From positions 239,357 to 303,356 of the forward strand of contig JAUXVD010000023.1 in the NCBI GenBank assembly GCA_030684575.1: a stretch of DNA of 64,000 bases, in the 5' to 3' direction. The stretch comes from Nitrospirota bacterium. Its GTDB lineage: Bacteria > Nitrospirota > Nitrospiria > Nitrospirales > Nitrospiraceae. Shown one piece after another: positions 1 to 7,577 of the stretch. The position numbers were made by a program, and so were the translations under genes. Position 1 is the stretch's first letter. Each line of letters opens with the position of its first letter. The notes under the pieces are model-generated. The model did not search any database. It saw only the letters and a list, made by a program, of their open reading frames with translations, and had not been told where the DNA came from.

Positions 1-24
1 GCCATTGTCAGAATTGGAACGATC

Positions 25-543
25 ATGAGTTTACGGGGTCATCTTAAATCGACGAATGTGCTTGTAGAGACGGCCAGCTTCTTGGTCGTTCGCCTGGGGC
101 GCACGTATCTGGCATTGCCTGCCGATGGAGTTCGCGGCGTGCTGACGCCAGAAGAGATCGGTCACGAACAAGCCGTCACGGCGACGGGAGCTATCTATCA
201 ATCGGTTGACCTCGCGCAGTTACTTTCTGTAATCGTCGACCTATCCGGTCACGAGATGCGGACGGTGTTGTATTCGAACGGCCATTCGCATGGCGCGATT
301 CGCGTTGAGCAGGTGGTCGGCTTGACGGACGTGGAACGCAAGAACTGTCTTCCGTTGCCGCCGCAATTTCAATGCGATGAACGTCGGTGGTTTGGGGGAA
401 TGATGTTATACGAGGACCTTCTGGTGTTGATCGTGAATCCTGCCTGGATGCTGGGCGAGTTGGCCGAGGTGGTCTCTGTGGGCGCAAAGGAGACCTCGCA
501 GCTGGTCACCGCTGGTCCACTCACAGTTGGTGGGTCGTGCTGA
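25..543 (+). CDS. CheW-like adaptor protein (first of two)
   Basis: The 172-residue protein fits a single CheW-like beta-barrel domain. The opening strand 'FLVVRLGRTYLALPAD' near residues 19-34 matches the usual CheW start, and 'MMLYEDLLVLIVNPAWML' near 125-142 matches the closing strand and helix. CheW proteins link chemoreceptors to the CheA kinase at the cytoplasmic face of the membrane. A tail of about 30 residues follows the domain and has no recognisable motif. Its stop codon overlaps the GTG of the next gene, so the two are probably translated together, and it is the first visible gene of a six-gene operon. No CheA or receptor is in the window, so the partner is unknown; it could serve a non-flagellar pathway. 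Confidence 0.85.
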   Translation: MSLRGHLKSTNVLVETASFLVVRLGRTYLALPADGVRGVLTPEEIGHEQAVTATGAIYQSVDLAQLLSVIVDLSGHEMRTVLYSNGHSHGAIRVEQVVGLTDVERKNCLPLPPQFQCDERRWFGGMMLYEDLLVLIVNPAWMLGELAEVVSVGAKETSQLVTAGPLTVGGSC

Positions 544-986
544 GGGCGGCTCGAGGACAGCAGCAGACTCAGGCCACAAAACGGTCGTGGAATGTGGTGG
601 TCTTCTCCATTGGCGGGATGAAGTTGGCCGCACGGACGGAAGATGTGGGGGGCGTGTCACCCTGGACTGACAGTATTCCTGTGCCGAGTCAGACACCGTT
701 CGTGCAGGCGATGCTGAAACGGGACCATCAGGTGATGCCGGTGTATGAATTGGCGAACAGGCTGAGCCGCACCGTGGAGGGAGATCCCTTGCTGTGCCTG
801 GTCGCTCGTCACGTCGATGGTCCGATGGCGATCTGTATTGATGCGGCGGTACCTTCTCTCGAAATGGTAGATGCTGCAGCGATTCGACCCACTATCAGCG
901 GTGATCTTGAAACGCTCGGGTCAGTCACGATTGGTGGGGACGACGTGACGATCGTGGCCTTGCAACGACTGGGACGGTTAGGGTAG
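537..986 (+). CDS. CheW-like adaptor protein (second of two)
   Basis: I place the start at GTG 537, which overlaps the previous gene by 7 bases and has a GGTGG-like ribosome site just upstream. An open frame reaches back to 387 but that part reads as a shadow of the upstream gene. This gives 149 residues. 'WNVVVFSIGGMKLAART' near residues 18-34 is a CheW-type opening strand, and 'GDDVTIVALQRLG' near the end is the matching closing strand. The protein is shorter and more divergent than its neighbour, so the pair is probably an old duplication with split roles. The CheW-like assignment is from pattern only. Confidence 0.75.
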   Translation: MLRAARGQQQTQATKRSWNVVVFSIGGMKLAARTEDVGGVSPWTDSIPVPSQTPFVQAMLKRDHQVMPVYELANRLSRTVEGDPLLCLVARHVDGPMAICIDAAVPSLEMVDAAAIRPTISGDLETLGSVTIGGDDVTIVALQRLGRLG

Positions 987-1028
987 GACCTCGTTCGAGG
1001 TTCACGGTAATGGGGAAAGGAAGCTGAG

Positions 1029-2423
1029 ATGCCAAACGTGTTGGTTGCCGATGACAGTATTGCCGTTCGGAAAGTCGCGGAGCGGTTGCTGACCGAGGCT
1101 GGATTTGGAGTCACGCTTGCTGCGAATGGTGAAGAGGCGTTGGCCTATTTGGCCAAAGAGAAGCCTGACATGGTCGTCACCGACGTGATCATGCCGGATA
1201 AGAGCGGGTACGAAGTCTGCGCCTTTGTGCGTGCGCAGAGCGGATTGGCAAACACCCCGGTGCTCTTGATCTCCGGTATCGTCAACGAGGAGGTGACCAG
1301 GCAAGCTGAATCCTGCCACGCAGACGGAGTGCTGAAAAAACCGTTCCAGGGTACCTCTCTCAAGGATCGCGTGCTTGAGTTATTGGCCAAGAGACAAGCG
1401 CCTGTTGCTCATGCTCAGAAGCCTGTTGAGCCGGTGCCAGAGACGGTTGAACCGATTCAGACGGCGCGTGTCAGTGACGAACAATTGGAAACATATCGGC
1501 AGACAGCTGCGCGGTTGAAACCGCTCGAGGAAGAACTTCAGGTTGAACGAGATCGATCGGCACAACTGACTCAACGCGTAACGCAGCTTGAAGGACAGTC
1601 TGGCAACATGAAGGAACTCGAGTCGATGCTGGCCCGAGAGCGCGAGCAGGCGGCTCAGTTGAAGGAAAAACTTGCAGAAGCCGAGCAGGCGACTGTTCGG
1701 GTGCAGGCGCTCGAATCTGAATTAAAAGGTGAGCGAGAGCAGGCGGCCGAGGCCAAGAAACAGGGAGTCGTGGTTGAGAGTCTGACGGCCCATGTGCAGG
1801 AACTGGAAGAGGCGCTTCAGAAAGAACGCGAGGACCGGGCACAAGAGGCCTCAAGTCTCGCCGAGGTGCAGAAACGTGCAAGTCGTGTCCAGGAGATGGA
1901 GGCGACGTTGCATGCCGAGCGCCAGGCAGCCACACAACTGGTTCAACAGATGACAGCGATGGAAAAGACCGTAGCCCTGTCTCAAGAGCTGGCGCTGCAA
2001 TTGGCACAAGAACAGGAACGTACGAGCGACGTGACGCGCCGGGCTGATGAGGCTGAACGCCAGGCAGTTGCTCAACTGGCGCAGGAGCAAGCGCAAGTGC
2101 AGGAACTTTCTCGGCGTGTGGCTGAGCAAGAACAGGTTGTCGCACGGATGGGCCTGTTGGAACAAACATTGGTTGCCGAACAGGAAAAGAATCACGACCT
2201 TGCTGCACGCCTTTCCGAGTCCCAACGTGCAGCAGAACGAGTCCAGGAGTTTGAATCGTTGCTTCAGACCGAGCGAGAACGGAATAGCCTTTTAGCCAAG
2301 CGTGCATCCGACACTGAGCAGGCCGCCGAGCAGGCGACCAAACGGTTTGAAGAAATGGCGACCAAGCTTAGCGAGATCGCAGGGTTGGCCTCTCAGCTGG
2401 GGAGTGGGAAACGGCGGTCCTGA
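1029..2423 (+). CDS. Response regulator receiver with long coiled-coil tail
   Basis: Residues 1-120 are a standard receiver domain: acidic pair D8-D9, phosphoacceptor D52 in 'MVVTDVIMPDKSGY', S82 and lysine in 'LKKPF' near 103-106. From about residue 150 to 450 the protein is an almost unbroken coiled coil rich in Glu, Gln, Arg and Ala, built from loose repeats around 'RVQELE...L..ERE'. There is no output enzyme or DNA-binding domain, so the phosphorylation signal presumably changes coiled-coil assembly or partner binding (inference). The ribosome site is AAAGGAAG ahead of the ATG. The gene lies 42 bases after the second CheW-like gene in the same operon. Confidence 0.85.
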   Translation: MPNVLVADDSIAVRKVAERLLTEAGFGVTLAANGEEALAYLAKEKPDMVVTDVIMPDKSGYEVCAFVRAQSGLANTPVLLISGIVNEEVTRQAESCHADGVLKKPFQGTSLKDRVLELLAKRQAPVAHAQKPVEPVPETVEPIQTARVSDEQLETYRQTAARLKPLEEELQVERDRSAQLTQRVTQLEGQSGNMKELESMLAREREQAAQLKEKLAEAEQATVRVQALESELKGEREQAAEAKKQGVVVESLTAHVQELEEALQKEREDRAQEASSLAEVQKRASRVQEMEATLHAERQAATQLVQQMTAMEKTVALSQELALQLAQEQERTSDVTRRADEAERQAVAQLAQEQAQVQELSRRVAEQEQVVARMGLLEQTLVAEQEKNHDLAARLSESQRAAERVQEFESLLQTERERNSLLAKRASDTEQAAEQATKRFEEMATKLSEIAGLASQLGSGKRRS

Positions 2424-2472
2424 ATCGATAGGCCTCGCGTAAGAACTGTCACAGTCGTGAAGGACTGAGGTT

Positions 2473-3420
2473 ATGGCTGCTGAGACGACAGATGATTTCC
2501 AGAAAGAGCTGATCGATCTTTTTGTGCAGGAGGCACAAGAATGGCTTCAGAACATCCACGTCGCCCTTGATGAATTGCAACAGGGGCCAGCGCCTGAACG
2601 GCATGCCAAACTCATCGGGATCATTTCAGCAGGAGTGACGAATCTCGGAGGATCCGCGGCCACAATCAATCTCCCGGATGTCGAGCAGGCCAGTTTCAAC
2701 GCCATTCCCTTCATCGACGCTATCCGGGATCCAAACAAATCGCTTTCCGTTCAGGACTTTCTCTCCCTCTGCAAGCAGTTAGGACAGATTCATACGGCCT
2801 TGACCCAGGCCACGGGCATCTCCTTTGAAGATGACGGGAGTGGCGCCGCGGCTGAGGCCGCCTACACGAGCCTCTCATCTGCTGATTTCCTGCAAGCCTT
2901 ACAGGCATTAGAGGAGAGACAGCCCTCGGTGGCCATGTCCGGACGGAACGTGATTCGGGCCATGATCGAGCAGATAGAAGGGCAGGTTCAGGCCGGTGTT
3001 GGGCAAGTGGATGCCACGGTGATCCAGGGCTATCTGACGCGCGTGTCCGACGCGGAAGAGTTGTTTCTGCAAGCGATTGGCACGCAGGTGCCAGCGATTT
3101 CTGAGAAGCTACATGTTCTCGGGCAAGACGTACAGGAGCCCACTTCGCGTATGGCAGCCCTCGACGGGTCACTCCAGGACGTGGCACGGCTTCGAATCGA
3201 AGCGCAACAGGTGAATGCGGGGGTGGCCATGCTGTTCTTTACAGGCTTGCACAGTTTATTGACAGTGATGGCGCAGCGTCGAGTGCATCTGGCTGCCGCA
3301 CGGGTGGAAACTGTGAAGGCACGGCTTCACAGCATGGGTACAGCGATCCGCGAATGGGCGGAGCATGGGCGCGCTCAGCGTGCCGCAATCAATCAGTTGC
3401 TTCCCTCCAGCCAGTCATGA
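2473..3420 (+). CDS. Hpt-like protein lacking the phospho-histidine
   Basis: The 315-residue protein opens with an Hpt-like four-helix module. 'LFVQEAQEWLQNIHVALDEL' (about 16-35) is the usual Hpt start, and 'GVTNLGGSAATINL' (about 54-67) aligns with the canonical 'A-H-T-L-K-G-S-A' stretch, but Thr56 stands where the phosphorylated His should be. The second half (about 135-315) is helical and includes 'MLFFTGLHSLLTVMAQRR'. Both halves are recognisably related to the C-terminal half of the HD-GYP protein two genes downstream. The protein therefore probably acts as a docking partner or a non-phosphorylatable mimic rather than a phosphotransfer protein (inference). Distance to the upstream gene is 49 bases. 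Confidence 0.75.
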   Translation: MAAETTDDFQKELIDLFVQEAQEWLQNIHVALDELQQGPAPERHAKLIGIISAGVTNLGGSAATINLPDVEQASFNAIPFIDAIRDPNKSLSVQDFLSLCKQLGQIHTALTQATGISFEDDGSGAAAEAAYTSLSSADFLQALQALEERQPSVAMSGRNVIRAMIEQIEGQVQAGVGQVDATVIQGYLTRVSDAEELFLQAIGTQVPAISEKLHVLGQDVQEPTSRMAALDGSLQDVARLRIEAQQVNAGVAMLFFTGLHSLLTVMAQRRVHLAAARVETVKARLHSMGTAIREWAEHGRAQRAAINQLLPSSQS

Positions 3421-3497
3421 TCATGTGCCAGAGCCCCGCACAGAGTTTCGTTGGATGCTCACGGAAGTCAAAATAGACGAGCGAAGATGATGGCCCA

Positions 3498-4304
3498 ATG
3501 ACGACAGACGTGGATTATACGAAGTATTGGGGGCTCCAAACCCTTCCCTTCGACAATGTGCCGGACCCGCGATTTTATGTGCCCTGCACCCAGCATGATA
3601 CGGCCTATCAGTGGTTGAGTTATGGGATTCAGACCCGCAAGGGCATGCTCCTGCTCACCGGCGACATCGGGTGCGGAAAAACGTTGCTCAGCCGCCGACT
3701 GATCAGCGGGCTGTCGTCTGCACAGTATGATATCGCGCTCGTTGCCAATCCCGCATTGTCTCCATCAGAATTATTGGATGAGGTGTTGTCGCAGTTTGGA
3801 CTCGATCCCGTGCGATCCAAAGCAGGACGATTACAGCAGCTCAATGAACGACTGCAGTCGAATGCCCAACGTGGAATCAGCTCGGTCTTGATCGTGGATG
3901 AGGCGCAAGCGATTGAACGCGTCAAAGGATTTGAGGAGCTGCGATTACTGACGAACTTCCAACTCAATGACCGATTCTTGTTGACCGTGGTGTTGATCGG
4001 GCAGCCTGAATTGCGTCATCGTGTGGCGAACATTCCACAACTGAACCAGCGAATTGCGGTTCGTGCCCACTTGGGCCCCTTCACGGCAGAGGAGACGGCG
4101 TCATATATGAAGGCTCGCATGGGTATCGCCACTCATCGGACAGATGTCTTTACGAAGGAGGCCGTGGCAGCCATTTATGAGCAGACGCAAGGGATTGGGC
4201 GGCTGATCAATGCCCTCTGCGATCAGTGTCTCTTTGCCGGATCCCTCGAAAACATGGTAGAGATCGATGTCAGACTTGTTCAGCGGGTCGGTCAATGCCG
4301 ATGA
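3498..4304 (+). CDS. ExeA/GspA-like AAA ATPase
   Basis: A 268-residue P-loop ATPase of the ExeA/general-secretion-A type. It starts with the family signature 'YWGLQTLPFDNVPDPRFY', has Walker A GDIGCGKT at 55-62 and Walker B VLIVDEAQ at 130-137, and 'IGQPELR' and 'LNQRIAVRAHL' further on, as in ExeA-like proteins. It ends after the AAA and lid regions; there is no transmembrane or peptidoglycan-binding part, unlike full-length ExeA. Similar short ATPases occur in type II secretion, pilus and transposition contexts. Here it sits between an Hpt-like gene and an HD-GYP gene, so it is more likely part of a signalling or surface-assembly device. The function in this operon is not known. Confidence 0.85.
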   Translation: MTTDVDYTKYWGLQTLPFDNVPDPRFYVPCTQHDTAYQWLSYGIQTRKGMLLLTGDIGCGKTLLSRRLISGLSSAQYDIALVANPALSPSELLDEVLSQFGLDPVRSKAGRLQQLNERLQSNAQRGISSVLIVDEAQAIERVKGFEELRLLTNFQLNDRFLLTVVLIGQPELRHRVANIPQLNQRIAVRAHLGPFTAEETASYMKARMGIATHRTDVFTKEAVAAIYEQTQGIGRLINALCDQCLFAGSLENMVEIDVRLVQRVGQCR

Positions 4305-4341
4305 TCTATTGTTGAATGTGTAAGAAGAACGACCGAAGACC

Positions 4342-6429
4342 ATGAAGGAATACAACGTGCCTGATTTGTATCAGATTGCACAGGAGCACCTGACGAGCGT
4401 GGCCTTGGCCGTCCAGCGGCAGGACGCACTCGACTTGGATCCCGTATCTACGCTGGCGACAGGTATTGTGGAGGCACTCAAGAGAAGTGATCAATTACTC
4501 GTGCAGGCGATGAGTGGGCCCGCCGGTTCTCCGCTGATTACAAATCTCGTGAATGTCGGCATTGTCGCGACGAAGGTCGGTGCCGGATTGGGTTACCACG
4601 GGAAAGAGTTGGAGCGGTTGACGTTCGCAGCGCTCCTGCATGACATCGGTCTGTTTGCCGTGCCGCAGTCGGTCATCAGTAAATCCAGCCGGTTGACCCA
4701 AGATGAACGGATGTTGATCGAACAGCATCCGGATCTCGGCTATGAGGCGATTCGTAAGGCCGGTCCACAATACGAGTGGCTGGCACAAGTGGTGCGTCAA
4801 GCCCATGAGCGGTGGAACGGGCAGGGATACCCCAACAAGCTGAAGGGGCGGCAGATCAGCGAGTTTGCCCAAATCATCGGGGTGGTGGATGTCTTCGATG
4901 CCCTGGTGAGCCCACGGGGCTATCGCCGTCGATATTTTCCGCATGAAGCGGTCCGAGAATTGATGGTGGCGGAACGAACGGCATTCCCGCGCGAGGTGCT
5001 GAAGGCCTTAGTCGAACAACTGTCTGCCTATCCGCTCGGCACCTCGGTGAGGTTGACCACCGGAGAGGTGGGGACCGTGAAGCACATCAATACGAACTAC
5101 CCGCTTCGTCCGATCGTCTGGATCGAGGATGATCCAGTCCTCGGCCAGGAATCCCGGCAGCTTGATTTGAGCCTGACCCCGCTCGTGTCCATCGTTCAAA
5201 CGCTTGAACCTCCTGACGTCGCGCGTTTGTCCTTTTCGACGATTGAGAAAAGTCCACAGCCATCTGCGATCGTTCCCGCGGCATCCGATCAGTTCACGTC
5301 GTTGTTGGAGGGGTTGGATGCGCTGGCCAGCGCGATTCAAGGCGCGGTCGAGGCGAAGACTCCTGGACGAGAACAGGAGTCGACGGCGTTGTTGGACGAG
5401 CGGAGATGGACTGTTGATTCTTCTGCTCAGGATCTGACGGATCCCAGCTTTGAGAAGGAAGTGATCGGGCTCTTTGCCCTCGAAGCCCATGAATGGCTAG
5501 CTCAAATTCAAGCGGCGTTGAGACAACTGGGTGAAGGGACGCACGAAACGATGCGTCCGAAGCTCTACGGGATTCTCTTGCACGGAATTACGAATCTTGC
5601 CAAGTCCGCGTCAACGGTGCAATTCCATGCGATTGCGCAAATGGCCTCGAACCTGCTTCCCATTCTCCACGATGTGGGACGTCAGGAACCGCGTGCGATG
5701 ACGGCAGCGCTGCTGTCGCTTCAAGAGGGATTGGATCGGATCAATGTGGCGGTGCGTCGATTAGCAGGAGATCAAGCGGACGATTGCTTTGAGCAGGAGG
5801 GCGATTCTGTTGGACCGGTGGAAGACACGCAGGAGATATCTCCTGCGCTGGCAATGGATGATTCTGCGGCCTCTTTACAACTGTCCCCTGTCGCTACCGG
5901 ACCTTCCAGCCCACCCCTTCTTCATGCACTACGGGATCTGCAACAGGCTCGTGCCCGGTCGATGCAGCCAGCGCGCGATGTTCTGGAGGCCGTAATTCAT
6001 CGAGCCGAGCAGAAATCCGATCATCTCGATGTGACTACCGTTGGACAGATTTTGACGGAGCTCGATCGACTCGACGATGAGTTTCTTCACGAAGTCTGTC
6101 GCCTGGTCCCGATCATGAGTCGTACGCTTGAAGAATTACGAGCGCGAGGGCAGATGGATTTTGTGGCGGCGTCTCAGCTCGATCCAATTATCCAGCAGAT
6201 CGAGGTCCTCCACGACATGGCCAACCATGTACAAGCGACGATGATCACGATGTTTTTGCAAGGGCTGCGCTCCTTTCTCATGGTGGCGGTCTATCGGAAG
6301 ACCTCGACCTTGCCGCAACGACTGGAGACGGTCCAGGGTCGAATTCATGCGTTGATTCCCATGGCGGAGCAATGGGTCAATATCGGGCGGATCGAACGAT
6401 CGGCCATCGGTAATATTTTGCCAGTCTAG
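4342..6429 (+). CDS. HD-GYP domain protein with C-terminal Hpt-like module
   Basis: A 695-residue cytoplasmic protein. Residues 60-230 form an HD-GYP domain: HD pair at 100-101 in 'LLHDIGLF', 'EQHPDLGYEAI' at 127-137, 'HERWNGQGYP' at 155-164 and 'VVDVFDAL' at 181-188. Such domains hydrolyse cyclic di-GMP. Two usual ligands are altered: the early His aligns with Asn68, and the HHE motif reads AHE, so activity may be reduced. Residues 370-500 form an Hpt-like module with 'HGITNLAKSAST', where Thr417 replaces the phospho-His. The last 170 residues are helical ('MFLQGLRSFLMVAVYRK') and resemble the end of the 315-residue Hpt-like protein upstream. It is the last gene of the operon. Confidence 0.85.
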   Translation: MKEYNVPDLYQIAQEHLTSVALAVQRQDALDLDPVSTLATGIVEALKRSDQLLVQAMSGPAGSPLITNLVNVGIVATKVGAGLGYHGKELERLTFAALLHDIGLFAVPQSVISKSSRLTQDERMLIEQHPDLGYEAIRKAGPQYEWLAQVVRQAHERWNGQGYPNKLKGRQISEFAQIIGVVDVFDALVSPRGYRRRYFPHEAVRELMVAERTAFPREVLKALVEQLSAYPLGTSVRLTTGEVGTVKHINTNYPLRPIVWIEDDPVLGQESRQLDLSLTPLVSIVQTLEPPDVARLSFSTIEKSPQPSAIVPAASDQFTSLLEGLDALASAIQGAVEAKTPGREQESTALLDERRWTVDSSAQDLTDPSFEKEVIGLFALEAHEWLAQIQAALRQLGEGTHETMRPKLYGILLHGITNLAKSASTVQFHAIAQMASNLLPILHDVGRQEPRAMTAALLSLQEGLDRINVAVRRLAGDQADDCFEQEGDSVGPVEDTQEISPALAMDDSAASLQLSPVATGPSSPPLLHALRDLQQARARSMQPARDVLEAVIHRAEQKSDHLDVTTVGQILTELDRLDDEFLHEVCRLVPIMSRTLEELRARGQMDFVAASQLDPIIQQIEVLHDMANHVQATMITMFLQGLRSFLMVAVYRKTSTLPQRLETVQGRIHALIPMAEQWVNIGRIERSAIGNILPV

Positions 6430-7037
6430 TTTCGTCCTGCAGATTTGCACAGTTCTGTACGACTGTTGCGAGAAAATATTTTCGATCGTCAGCAAACGGT
6501 GACTGTCCTCTCTGTATATTTCTTCGACATCATCGCATCTCCATGGAATTGCACGGATTGTACTGCCTACCGATTGGGCAATCAGTGTGGTGGGCTGTTC
6601 CAACATCGTATTGGCCGCTCATCCACATGGTTATCCACAGGCCGTGCACATGTTTTGTGGACACCGAGCCTGTCGATCCCAACGGCCTCATGTCATCGGG
6701 CCTTTCCCAGCGCGGAACTCCATGGGACTGACAATGAACGACCGCTGGGAGAAGGTCGCTTCGCTGTCGACATCTGCCTTCATCCCGTGGACTCAGTCGC
6801 TGGGTAGCCAGCTTCTCACAATCAGCTATCCCGCCTGCGGTTGCTCTGGTGTCATCCACCATCCCTTATCTAGTCGCGTGGATTGGACGGCCAGCGCATC
6901 AGTTCGGCAGAAAAGATCGTTCTCCTCTTTCCTCGCATGCGACAAACAACAGAAGGATGGTATGATGCCGCCGATTTACGGTCTTTCTTCGTCGAGGACG
7001 AGAAGCCTGTCAGCGTAATGAGGTGGGGGAACGGCTG
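6430..7037. other. Non-coding interval of about 600 bases
   Basis: No open frame here has a ribosome site or a protein-like composition. The interval separates the signalling operon from a small membrane protein gene. Its one clear content is the group of DnaA-box-like sites near 6619-6664, listed separately. The last bases hold the ribosome site GAGGTGGGGG of the following gene. Confidence 0.6.
6619..6664. promoter_or_regulatory. Cluster of DnaA-box-like sites
   Basis: TTATCCACA, a perfect match to the DnaA box consensus TTATNCACA, lies at 6631-6639. A one-mismatch form, TCATCCACA, lies at 6619-6627. On the opposite strand TGTGGACAC at 6656-6664 is another imperfect copy. Three such sites in 46 bases of non-coding DNA are more than expected casually. 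dnaA, dnaN and gyrB are absent from the window, so this is more likely a DnaA titration or regulatory site than the origin itself (inference). Confidence 0.4.
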
Positions 7038-7559
7038 ATGCCAAAACTTGTGACAGTCTTGCGGCCCGAGAAAATTCAGGAGCAAGCTCGTATTTATGTG
7101 CGGTCATATATCCTCATGCCGTCCGGGGTGGTCGGACTGGTCTGTATGATTGGAGGGCTGGGATCGCTCGGCTATCAACTTCTGGCGAACCATACCTATA
7201 CCTCGTTGACGTTTCTCGCCAGCTCGGGTCTCCTTGTGGTCGGCGCATTGTTCGGGTGGGGCCAGACGCGGTATCACCGGTATCTGTTGGCTGCCTTTCC
7301 GGAGGTGTATGCTGCGCGGATGCGAACGGCGGTGGTACAAGGCAGCAAGAAGGCCAAGGCCGCGCCGGAGATGCCGGAAATCACCCATGCCGGACGAGGC
7401 TTCGTTCCGATACTGACCGTCGCCGGAGTGGCGCTAATCTTCAGTGCATCGGCCGCAGCCATGCTGCAGGGGGACCTCGACCCGTTCCCGGCTGTGCTGA
7501 TTCCCTGGGCAGGATTCTACTGGGCTAAGCTGTTTGGGTGGCGTGGAATTATCGGGTAG
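7038..7559 (+). CDS. Small multi-pass membrane protein, unknown function
   Basis: The start is ATG 7038, seven bases after GAGGTGGGGG; an in-frame GTG at 7023 overlaps that ribosome site and is unlikely. The 173-residue protein has four probable membrane helices: about 27-51, 58-80, 120-142 and 150-170. A charged stretch with 'GSKKAKAAPEMPE' separates the second and third. I recognise no family. It runs convergently with lpxD, whose stop is 18 bases beyond, and stands alone in transcription. Probably an inner-membrane protein. Confidence 0.75.
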   Translation: MPKLVTVLRPEKIQEQARIYVRSYILMPSGVVGLVCMIGGLGSLGYQLLANHTYTSLTFLASSGLLVVGALFGWGQTRYHRYLLAAFPEVYAARMRTAVVQGSKKAKAAPEMPEITHAGRGFVPILTVAGVALIFSASAAAMLQGDLDPFPAVLIPWAGFYWAKLFGWRGIIG

Positions 7560-7577
7560 GGGTGGACGGCCGATCCG

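Noticed and set aside
387..536. Upstream extension of the second CheW-like gene
   Set aside because: The region is fully inside the first CheW-like gene and the residues do not resemble CheW; GTG 537 is a better start.
1471..2307. Long antisense frame of 278 codons opposite the coiled-coil gene
   Set aside because: It is a by-product of biased codons in the coiled coil; it has no ribosome site or family character.
6430..7037. Chromosome origin at the DnaA-box cluster
   Set aside because: Only three boxes, no AT-rich unwinding element noted and no dnaA, dnaN, gyrB or parAB nearby.
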